A stretch of DNA of 64,000 bases from Tetraselmis striata (lineage: Eukaryota > Chlorophyta > Chlorodendrophyceae > Chlorodendrales > Chlorodendraceae). The notes beneath the pieces were generated by a model that saw only the letters and a program-made list of their open reading frames with translations, had not been told where the DNA came from and searched no databases. Each line of letters begins with the position of its first letter. Within the stretch, counting starts at the first letter, position 1. The translations under genes were made by a program, and so were the position numbers. Positions 11,416 through 20,666 of this stretch are shown here, in pieces. The DNA is taken from assembly GCA_006384855.1 (NCBI GenBank), contig VCJN01002734.1:1-64000 (forward strand), given 5' to 3'.

Positions 11416-13506
11416 GCAGCGTTTCGTGCATTAAAGGACGCAATGGTACGAGCACATGTACTGAGTATACCGGACACATCTGCGGACGCCCGTTACACAT
11501 TGTATACAGATGCTTCTGGATTTGCAGTGGGAGCTGTGCTGCTGCAAGATCAAGGCTCAGGACTTCGACCTGTCGCGTACCATGCACGCAAGATGAACAA
11601 ACACGAAGTTCACTACCCGGTACATGAGCAAGAGTTGTTAGCGGTTCGTGATGCACTCATCAAGTTCCGATGCTACCTTGATGGAGCGGCGGGCTTTACG
11701 GTCATCACCGACCATGACACACTACGGCACTTCTTTCGCCAACGCGATTTGTCGACGCGGCAAGTACGATGGCTGCAAGTGTTTGCGCCTTACCAACGAC
11801 ATATGGACATCGTCTACAAGCGAGGAGCTGCCAATCATGCGGACGCCCTCTCTCGGCGACCTGACTTGAAGGATGCGCTACAGAAGCTAGAGCTGCTGAA
11901 CAACTGGTCAGAAGACGAGGCTGACTGCGAAATAAATTCAGTTTTATTTGCTATGGAGTCGCGACTACAAGCGGACAACAAGTTTTACGACGAAATCAAG
12001 ACCGCAAATGACTCCGACGAGTACCTGAAATCGCGGAAGGCTTTACCATCCTGGCTAGTACATCACAGTAATGGTCTATTGTACGCCTACGGCTCACGAC
12101 TTTACGTACCAAATGTGGCGGACCTGCGACAACGAGCACTGTACGAACTACATGACGCGCCTACTGCTGGACACCCAGGAGGACGACGACTACTGGCGCG
12201 TACTGTGAAACTGTACTGGTGGCCCCATATGAAACAGACTGTCACTAACTACGTGCGACGCTGCCCTACCTGTCAACGTACTAAGGCGGCCCGGCATAAG
12301 CCATACGGCTTACTTCAGCCCCATGACGTACCGTCACGACCATTTGAGGTAATATCCCTGGATTTAATCACAGATCTTCCGGAGTGCCAGGGGTATGACT
12401 CGGTAGTGATTTTCGTATGTCTACTGTCAAAGCGAGTAATTGTTGAGCCAACTACGAAGACAGTTACTGCTGAAGGCCTGGCGGAGATTATGCATCGCTC
12501 AGTTTTTCGTCATTTCGGCCTGCCGGCTAAACTCATCTCTGACCGAGACCCCAGATTTATGTCGGAATTCTGGCAAGATATGTTCAAGACCATGGGTACT
12601 AAGCTGAACATCTCTACAGCTTTTCATCCAGCAACCGATGGCCAGACGGAACGGACTAACCAAACTTGGGAGCAAGTGCTACGCTGCTACGTGCACCCCC
12701 TGCACGATGATTGGGTCAACCACCTCACCAACGTGGAGTTTGCGATCAACGCTGCTCAGTCGACTTCGACTACTATGTCCCCTTTCAAGGCGACTTTGGG
12801 ATTCGAGCCGACTACACCTGCTACCATTCAACTCGCAACCGAGCCAACTCGAGCTCTTCCGGAACACGTCAAGTATGTACAGGAGCTTCATCGCTTCGCG
12901 CATGATTGCGTACTGGAGGCTCAAACTCGTATGCAGACTGCAGCTAATCGTAAACGACTACCCGTACCATTCAAGACCGGCGACAGAGTTAAGCTGAAAG
13001 CGTCTCATCTGAAGTTTATTCAGCAACCCTGTGCTAAGCTACGCGATCGCTACGTGGGCCCCTTCGTCATTACATAGCAGATCTCGCCAGTTGCTTTCCG
13101 ATTGCAACTACCTGCGGGCGTACGAGTCCACGACGTGGTGCACGCGAGTATGCTGGAGAAATGGTATGACGACCCTGACCAACCGGAGAAGTCTGAACGA
13201 GTACCGATTGTCCATGACGCAAACCGATTCCATGTTCAAGACATACTCGATGTTGCCTTCAACAACAATGGCACTATACTGGACTACTGTTTCGAGTGCG
13301 ATGGGCGTTCCCGTATAACGTACCAAGCGAAGACACCTGGGAGCCCCTACGCGGAGTCAAGCACCTGGACATTTTCCTGTCGTTCTTACTGTCTAAACCA
13401 TACCGACAGTTTACTGAGAGCCCAGACTTCATTCGATTCCGGAATCGCTACCCAAGCCGAGTACCTTCCGCCTGAACTTCAAAAAAAATCAAGACCAAGA
13501 CTGTAG
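11416..13506 (+). pseudogene. gypsy pol: RNase H, integrase, chromodomain (5' cut, one stop, one frameshift)
   Basis: Open from the element-A junction (AAFRALKDAM) to a TAG at 13075-13077, then open again in the same frame. RNase H motifs YTDASG, HEQELLAV and NHADALSRR are present. Integrase has the HHCC zinc module (His, His, CPTC) and the catalytic set ISLDLITD, ISDRDPRF and DGQTERTNQ. After the TAG, a segment like the SH3/GPY region (VHASMLEKWYDD) leads into a chromodomain-like fold. Its second half (RWAFPYNVPSEDTWEPL) reads in another frame from about 13290, so a frameshift is present besides the stop. Integrase catalytic residues are intact, but this copy cannot make full pol. Confidence 0.85.
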
Positions 13507-13552
13507 TTTCCTGTAGTTCTGTGACATCTGCACAGCGAGGACGCTTGTGCTT

Positions 13553-13565
13553 AAGGGGGAGAGAG
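13553..13565 (+). other. Polypurine tract
   Basis: AAGGGGGAGAGAG directly precedes the LTR start TGTTA, as expected for the plus-strand primer of an LTR retrotransposon. Confidence 0.8.
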
Positions 13566-13978
13566 TGTTATACTCCATTTCCCTTTAGCCATAATGTTCT
13601 GCTATACAAGCAGGTATAACTCCCCGCAAAGGTAGTACGACTACGCATCCGCGGAGTCGCTGTACATATTAGTATTGCGGGCGTAAATATTAGTAGTATA
13701 AGGCTGAAGACTGTTCTGGAATTCTCTAGAGTTCTCTGACTCAAGCCTTACGTGGCTAACACAGCACGGGTATCCCATGACACCCGGCTAACATAGCACA
13801 GGTATGACTATGACCTCGGCGGGTTTAAATACCGCCTCAGACAGGTCTACTAGGTAGAATTCAGAAACAGAATTACAACCCAGGAACCCCTGTAACCAGA
13901 AGAGATTGGCCATACTTTCTAAATCCTTCCGCTGCATCCTAAAGGGCCTAAAGAACCGGCTTAAGCTAGAGCCTAACA
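13566..13978 (+). repeat. 3' LTR of the chromovirus
   Basis: 413 bp, beginning TGTTA and ending TAACA, a perfect 5-bp terminal inverted repeat. A TTTAAATA element near 13823 could be the TATA box. The next base, 13979, resumes the B1 transposase codon TAC, so a 4-6 bp duplication starting TACCA should flank the unseen 5' LTR. Confidence 0.85.
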
Positions 13979-15834
13979 TACCACCTCACCTGTGTGAAGT
14001 ACGACGGATACCGCCCGGACGACATCTACTACTACACCAACACCATCCCCCACGATTCGTCCACGACGTGCACTCTGATATGGATCACGATCATGAAGGT
14101 GAGCTCGTTAGCCTCCCGACAGGTTCGCCGTGGTTGTCCGGTAGCCATGGACTGATAAAATCTGGTCTGCGATGCAGGAAATTCAACACCGTGGTAGAAA
14201 GATTCCGTACTTTATAATCCAGATGGACAACACCGTCAGGGAGAACAAGAATAGGAACGTGGCGTCCCTCTGCAATTGGCTTGTGTCTATCGGCATCTGC
14301 GACGTCATTCATTTGGTCTTCTTGCCTGTCGGGCACACTCACGAACGGGTTGACCAGATCTTCAGCCGCATCAGTCTTGCGCTATCTCGCAGCTCCGCCT
14401 ACACAATCGAGGCCTTTCTTGACTTGGTGGCGAAGGCATTCTCGCCCACTCCGGAGATTGCTGAGCTCTCATTTTCCCTCGACTTCTCTGAGTGGTTAAG
14501 GCCCCATTTCCAAGACCACATTCAGGACATCAGTAAGCCGCACAAATTCGAGTTCACCCGTGACGACGCCGCCGCGTCTGGCGGCTCGTTGCGCACCGCC
14601 TTGTGGTCCAACACACCGCTTTCTGAGCCCGTGCAGATCTTGAAGAGCGCGCCAACTGGGACGCCCGAGATTCGTGCGGGCCGGCCCCTTTTGTACGCTA
14701 TGTGCGACAAAAAGAAGCCCGACGCGGTGAAGGTCCAGAGGTACTTGGATGATTTCAAGAAGGTCAGGTCGTACATCACGGACCTGGCGGTCGAGTGGCA
14801 CTTCTCCCCAGTCGAGCGCGAGAGCTGGAAGAATCTGCTCGACGACTTGGATGAGATGCAAACTGCTCCTTCGGCAGCTTTCTCCGGGTTCTGGCCGCAA
14901 CGGAAAGAGGAAGTTGACGACTTCTTGCGCGAGCACGGGCAGACCGCGCCTGCTGAGGCACGTCACACGATGGCTACCAACGCAGACCTCAACAATGCCG
15001 AAGCCGCTCGCGTTGAAGCCGAGGTTCGTGCTGAAGTGCTTCAAGATGGCAGCGCATTCCTGGGAGTTCACGCCGGCGCCAAGGAGAGGCTTCATGACAA
15101 CACATCGCCCAGCGATGCAAAGGGCTCGAACCTCGTTGTCATCGACGTCTCCGATGTGAGTCCCATTGTTTGTCATTTTTGTCCTTTACGGGACAAAACA
15201 ATTTGGTTCTTCTACCTTGCTTGTTATTTTGTCCCAACTGGCGACATTGGGACAAAAATGGCGTGGCGTCTCGCTCGGGACTAACATAGCTCGCGGTCTT
15301 GGTCATCGTTAGGTGCATGAGGAAGACAAGTGTCCTGAAACTCTTGGTGATTGGGAGTCGAGATTCGTCATCGGGCTTGTGAAGTCGCGCGAGACTACCG
15401 AAGACACGTTGACCGTGGCCGTATACGAGCCCTTCCATGCCGATGCAAAGGGCAAACCCCTCATGCCCCGATGGTTGTACGCGCAGACAAAAGGAGGGAA
15501 GAAGCCAGTTCACACAAGCTGGGAGAAGTGCCTGACGCTTCCTTGGAAGCTTGTTGAAGCCGTCCCCCTATCGTACGCGAAGGCCATCCACGACGCGTCG
15601 GGAAGTCGAGAGGTGTTCAACGAGGACAGCACCATGGTCAGAAAGAAGTGGTACGGTAAAAGCGTCCAAGTCGTGAAGACATATGCGCAAACTGGGTGGC
15701 AAATCAGCCAGCCACGAAACAACTGCGTCCACGTCATGTCAACCACCCCAGCGCAACGCAAACCCGGCGGAGTCGTCAAGTTTAACGCAGCCACGAAGAA
15801 GGACTTGCTTGAGTTGGGGATGCTCAACGAATAA
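13979..15834 (+). pseudogene. DUF7869-like transposase, element B1, 3' part interrupted by gypsy LTR
   Basis: Begins in mid-gene at YHLTCVKYDG, the codon after LLK in element A, where the LTR cut in. Exons: 13979-14098, 14178-15155 and 15313-15834, with introns of 79 and 157 bp. The 978-nt exon is the same length as in element A and nearly identical to it, with the QMDN and GHTHER motifs. The last exon supplies the C-terminal 173 aa that element A loses at the window edge. No stops or frameshifts are visible, so the gypsy insertion is the only obvious lesion here. The 5' half should lie left of the window. Confidence 0.8.
15177..15257. repeat. Pair of TTTTGTCC...GGACAAAA inverted repeats in B1 intron
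   Basis: 15177-15198 matches the structure at 93-114. 15227-15257 matches the palindrome at 43-64 but with 9 extra bases at the centre. Both arms are kept in each case while the centre changes, which suggests the arms matter. Confidence 0.75.
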
Positions 15835-16100
15835 TCTATCAGCAACGTCTTGTGGCTAGCTAGCCGCTGGATGTAATAATCATAATAAATATTGATTTCA
15901 CGGCCTCATCTTGTCCCATTTTGGACAAAATGCTCCAAAACCAACATTGGATATGCGTCTCGGCTGGCCTTCATGCTGTTGAATGCTGCACTGCACCCAA
16001 GGTCTACAAACCCAAGCTACATCACCAGTGAGTCTTAAGTACTGATAGTAAACCCGGGAACTAGGTTATAAACAAACCCTACGGTGCAAAATGAATTCCA
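15835..16100 (+). other. 3' flank of B1 transposase
   Basis: Noncoding. AATAAAT near 15885 may serve in polyadenylation. Another inverted repeat, TTGTCC-6-GGACAA, lies at 15911-15928. GGTGCAAAAT occurs once at about 16083 and again inside the terminal repeat. No gene seen. Confidence 0.55.
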
Positions 16101-16127
16101 CGGTGCAAAATAGGTTAAATTACTGTT
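16101..16127 (+). repeat. Transposase-side terminal repeat of element B1
   Basis: CGGTGCAAAATAGGTT, then AAATTACTGTT. It differs from the MT-side terminus of B2 by two bases (AA for GC) in the interior and one in ATTACYGTT. The 24-bp satellite of B2 starts at the next base. Confidence 0.75.
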
Positions 16128-16258
16128 GTGTCATCAGCGGGACGAAACGGTCTGTTATCAGCGGGACGAAACGGTCTGTCATCAGCGGGACGAAACGGTC
16201 TGTCATCAGCGGGACGAAATAGTTTGTCATCAACGGGACGAATTAGGTCTGTCATCAG
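16128..16258 (+). repeat. 24-bp satellite remnant in intron 8 of B2
   Basis: About five units of the same family, cut on the left by the B1 terminus. It matches the intron 8 array of element A and leads into the same exon 9 flank. Confidence 0.9.
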
Positions 16259-16305
16259 AGGTACAATCGTTCGGAAATTTGAAATCAGTGCAATTGTTTG
16301 TGCAA

Positions 16306-19154
16306 AACCTTCGCAGATGTTTCGAGGGCTGGTATGCACAACAAGCTGCAACTCGCCCGGGCTTTAGGGCACTCCCACAAATTAAAGTCGTGAAGGAGTT
16401 CAAGAAGTCTGAAACGAAGTTCTTCAAGTTTAACTTGAGAAGATCGGCATCAAAGATGCGAAGAGCAGCGAGTTCAGAAATTTGATTGACCTCTGCTCGC
16501 GCCCACAACGGTAAGCTGCCTACATGATAAGAATTTATCTTGTTGTTATTGCTGCTAGATTCTGACAATTGATTTGCGCATTGTAATTGAGCCCCTTGAG
16601 CAGAATGTTGAAGCCTACCGGCATGTGGAGCTCGGGGTTCGAGGATTGGACGAAGCCAGAACCAAACTCAGGGACATGTTCGTGTACTACCGGCAAAAAC
16701 TCGATAGACTCGAGCGTCTCAATTACGGCAGGCAACTTTCCCCGAAGGAAGTGAGGAAGGTTTACGAAGCAATACGGAAGCCTATCAATGCTATGCTCGA
16801 TAACAATAAGTACGGCTTCGGCAAAGACAGAGCTCACGTCCGAGTCGCCCTCATGGAGGTAAGTTGTGACATATCCCAGTGTCTATTACTCACATGGAAT
16901 ACTGTCATTCCTTTCTCCGTACCGAAGTTTTGTGTTTCGACCCAGGATGTTGGCTTTGGCCCCGGTGCGTTCTGGCTTGACGAGCCGTCTCTTGCCAAGC
17001 AGAGCGACATCGCGGATCTTCCTGTGGGCCAGATGTACCTGGTGGTTGGACTGCTCATCCAAGGCGAGCACAATGTGACCCCGAACCTCTACGAGTTGGT
17101 GGATGACATAAAGCATGCCGGCGACAAAGGCCCCATGGCTGTTACGCACACGAACGCGGAGAGGCTCGTGATGATTGAGACCTGGAGGTTTCGCGATCTC
17201 TTGCGTCGAGCAAGCATCAAGGTCATGAATGCCATTCACACGGCAAAGGGCGGGGGGGCAATCCGACTGCTGACGCCAGACGAACCGGCCAGGAACTGGG
17301 GGAACTATCTCTCGGACCACATCATCGATTGGGATGTGGAAGACAAAGTGTCGGACCAGCAAGCGGCCGCTCGCCTTGACGCCATCACCAACTTCCGAGC
17401 CAAGGTTGATGACCTCGGCCCAATAGGCTTCCCCAGAAAGTTCCAGGATTTGTTCAAAGGTGCTCATCGCTCCAGTCCTTTGATGGTCTTGCTGGACATG
17501 AAATCCGCCGATTGTCTCACACCACTACCGGTTCGAGAGCATATCGCGGCCACTAACACCAACTAACATCAAGAGTGAGGCGTATCGCATCAAGAAACAT
17601 ATGCCGGACTTGGCATCTCATTTTGCACAGAGTTTGCTCTTCTGGCATTTGCTCCGGAGCTTATCAGGGTTTCCGCTCCGAGTGTTTCTAATGAGCTATG
17701 GATATCGATGAAGGTAAATAACTAAGATCTTGTGCAACCACAAGTGCTCTTCTGAGTTTTCATTTTGAGGATTAACCCGAATATGTTTCCTAATACACAC
17801 CTCAGGCCGAGGGACTTCCGATGATGCCCAAGGGCGAAGAGGTCCACAAGGATGATAGGGTCTATTTGACCACGGAGCTTTGCAAGACTTGCATCGTGGA
17901 GGGGGACTTCAAGGCTCCCGCGACAAAACAATTCGTCGCAGAAGCCATGTCGGCAGTTCGTGCCAGAAAGGTCACAGTCTTCATTGCCGATGCGCTTTTC
18001 GGAGCTGGTTCGCACACCTAGGACTCGAAGGATACTGCGTGGGGCACGGACGACTTCAACGACGTGTTTGCTTTCGCCAGGCAAGATACCCCCCACAACC
18101 CGAGTGCGTAGATGGCTGTGCTTTCATTAATCTCATTCCCGATTTTCCCCGCAGGCAGATGAATATCCTGACTGGATATTTTGACCAGTGCTCTTGATGG
18201 GTGCCATTTCTTCATTCACCTCTCGGACCAACAGCTTGGATCCGCAATCACAGCCGTACAAAAACAAGCTGAGGACCTTATCTATCACGTCCTGACTTGG
18301 GCCAAGGATTGCGGGATGAAGATGGGCAGTTCTCTGCGTCACGACGCTGAGTACTACCTCTAAATAAGGAAGCCCCCGCCAAGCATCATAGCTGACAACA
18401 TCCGTTTCGATGATCCCCGACGGTGAGATTTGATTCGTGTAAAGTAGCCGGCTTATATTTATCATCACTCCCTGAGCCGGTTGTGCATTTCCAGGTTCTC
18501 TACATTCATTATGCTGGGTCACTTCAAAGACACTGCGAAATTGAAGACGAAAAAGACGGTGAACAAGTACCAAGAGCCTATCGCTCTCTTTGCCAAGCAC
18601 CTGAAGATGGCGGCAACAGACGGGACAACAATCGTCGACGTCACCGCCGGAACCAGGACAACCGCGGTGCGTGAGGGCTGCAACCCGGATAAATGACATA
18701 ATGGGATCAACATCAAAAATGTACGCCTTGTGCGGTTTGCCACGCCTTTTAGGTCGCTGCGGCCTTTTCCGTGTGGTGGGACCATATGCATCCGAGCTAG
18801 TCATTCCCACACAAGAACTTGAAGACCATCCTCATTGACAATCAGAAGACGCAAATCGCTGGGATGAAGTCCAAGATGACCTCATGGTTCAAAGAGAAGC
18901 CATGGGACGAGACTCGAAGACTGCGTCCAGATGACTTCGAGAAGTGGCCGGGTCTACCCCTTCCAATGACCGGGGAAGAGGAGCGGGCAGAGCGTGCATC
19001 GGCGGAGAAGAGGAGACTCGAGGCAGCAGAGCGTCGAGGGGATTATGTGATCGAAGATGATGATATGTACTACAACTCCGCAAAATTAGCCGCTCATATG
19101 TTTTGTCCCGGCTTTGACGGAGTTTCAGCCCCCGACGGCACAAACTACTTGTAG
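16306..19154 (+). pseudogene. Methyltransferase-like gene, element B2: decayed exons 9-15
   Basis: Collinear with exons 9-15 of the element-A gene and clearly homologous throughout. Damage includes a changed exon 9 acceptor (GCAA for GCAG), a frameshift in exon 9 near 16415, TAG replacing a Trp codon at about 18019, and a 5-nt loss near 18185. There is also TAA for a Tyr codon at 18361-18363. The candidate catalytic block IADALFG and the SAM-motif region (DVTAGTRTTA, with Gly to Arg) are recognisable. Exons 1-8 are missing; by the nesting model they lie beyond the inserted B1 element. This copy also lacks the seven residues TPPARWG present in exon 11 of element A. Confidence 0.85.
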
Positions 19155-19405
19155 CCATCGCCCCCCCCTCCCCCCCCCCCCCCCCCCCCTCATTTTTGTC
19201 CCAGTTTGGACAGAGTTTCAGCCTCCGACGGCGCAAACTTCTTGAAACCATCCCGTTTCCTTCACTCTTTTGATTTGTCCCTATTTGGACGGAATAGGTT
19301 TCCCGACTTGGCAAAAAATGAACCAACCGGCATTCATATTAGCTATCAATCCCATTGCTGCCCCCAAACCCTAATTAAGACCTAACCACAATGCACCGCG
19401 TGCCT
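19155..19405 (+). other. 3' flank of B2
   Basis: Noncoding, homologous to 11145-11387 but with an extra duplicated segment around a C-run (19160-19190). It has TTTTGTCC/TTTGGAC half-sites near 19196 and 19276 and a TGCACCG...CGGTGCA hairpin just inside the terminal repeat. Confidence 0.6.
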
Positions 19406-19432
19406 CGGTGCAAAATAGGTTGCATTACCGTT
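19406..19432 (+). repeat. Right terminal repeat of element B2
   Basis: CGGTGCAAAATAGGTT, then GCATTACCGTT. An identical copy is at 50885-50911 at the start of block B, so the duplication of blocks A and B includes this element end. Confidence 0.75.
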
Positions 19433-19640
19433 ATGATGTCGTCGTAGGCGGTGACTTCCCGCCCACACACGGTGGAGTCGGCCAAGTACACATCAACATG
19501 CCAAGCCGTAGGCGGCATTGATAAGTTGTCAGTGGCAGAGGAGTAGGCGGTGTGAAATAATGAATAAGTACCAGCCTGGGAAGTACGGAATTTTCTTATA
19601 TTTTTTCACAATGGCTTGCCATGTTTTTCCCGAGGCAGAG

Positions 19641-20210
19641 TTACAGCGGGGGAAAATAATAATAGCCCGGTATCAAAGGGGGAAATTTGGCGCTGGGCCG
19701 CAAACTGTTCGAGCATAGACAGGGTATCATTGCCAAAAACAGGATTAAGTCAAAGAGTGTGACCGGTGACCGTGGTGTCAGTAAAATGTTTATTTTTAGA
19801 GCAAATTCCGGACAAATAGCATGAAATTCAGAGGCCAAAGGAGGGTGATTGACCGGGCCGTACTGGAAATTTAATCGCGCAAATTCGTCACGATGAAACG
19901 CGGTTGAATCAGGCGGGTAAGGGTCATGACGGTCAGTATTGATTTTAACACAGCGTTTGGCAGATTTGCGGCGTTTATAGCGCTGAACCGCGGCACGGCG
20001 TTCGATGCTATAGAGGCTGGCAGACCAAATCTCTCCAGGCATGGCAGGAGGAAGACCAATCGTCTGCAGGTATGACAAGGTCGGCGGCAGGAACCAGGCA
20101 GCCTGCGCGCGCAATGCCGGCGGTAGGTGCTCCGACTCGACCGGCAGTTCGTGACCGGAAGAGGAGACCACTAGGTGCGCAGACGTCGGATGTTGCTCGA
20201 CTGCACTCAC
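19641..20210 (-). CDS. Unrecognised ORF with CCT-like basic motif (block A)
   Basis: Open frame of about 190 codons; the start is unclear because the frame stays open upstream without a good ATG. The middle reads ERRAAVQRYKRRKSAKRCV. This resembles the start of plant CCT motifs (R-AA-RY--KRK) but then diverges, so the match may be chance. The block B copy lacks 8 bp near the 3' end and stops earlier (51233). It could be the second, DNA-binding gene that CACTA elements often carry. Function unknown. Confidence 0.35.
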   Translation of the reverse strand: MSAVEQHPTSAHLVVSSSGHELPVESEHLPPALRAQAAWFLPPTLSYLQTIGLPPAMPGEIWSASLYSIERRAAVQRYKRRKSAKRCVKINTDRHDPYPPDSTAFHRDEFARLNFQYGPVNHPPLASEFHAICPEFALKINILLTPRSPVTLFDLILFLAMIPCLCSNSLRPSAKFPPLIPGYYYFPPL

Positions 20211-20666
20211 TATGCTCCCAGCCTGTCTCGTAATTACACCTTAATGGCCCGAAATCGCGATTTTCCCACGGAATGGGCTTGTAATCGCTGTATATACAGT
20301 GTAATTGCCCCTTTATGCTAGGCTCGGTAGTCGCAAGTGCCCGGCTGCCTGCATTCCGTAATATTGCTACCAGTACCATGTCGTGCCGTCCCCATAGTAC
20401 ATTGGGCGCACATCGCGCCTCGCGCGCCTGCCCGTAATTATTGCTCCAGGTTTCGCCACGCTGTACCTTAACGCCTCAGCACAGCCTCCGTGACGACCCC
20501 CAATGCGCAACGGCCAGCGGTATCGTAGGGCTCAAACCGGTTGAATTGCTACAAGTGCGGGCGGGCAGTTAACCATATATATGCGTCGCAGCAGCGTGAG
20601 CGCCAGTGACTAGCTCCTACCCAACCCCCGCCCATGCGAGCCGCCTGCGCCGAGTAGTGCTGTGCT
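20211..20666 (+). other. Spacer upstream of transposase; PAT target site in the other copy
   Basis: No gene seen. The boundary 20296/20297 is the empty site matching the DIRS/PAT insertion in block B (51772-56667). It has AT-rich GTATATA at the site and TATATAT near 20575. Confidence 0.6.

Larger units (their letters stand above)
11415..13978 (+). mobile_element. Ty3/gypsy chromovirus, 3' half with 3' LTR
   Basis: Starts abruptly inside pol at the terminus of element A and ends with a 413-bp LTR. Integrase carries a C-terminal chromodomain-like segment, so this is a chromovirus. Gag, protease, RT and the 5' LTR are not visible; by the nesting model they lie left of the window. Its right LTR edge falls inside the transposase coding sequence of element B1. 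Confidence 0.85.
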
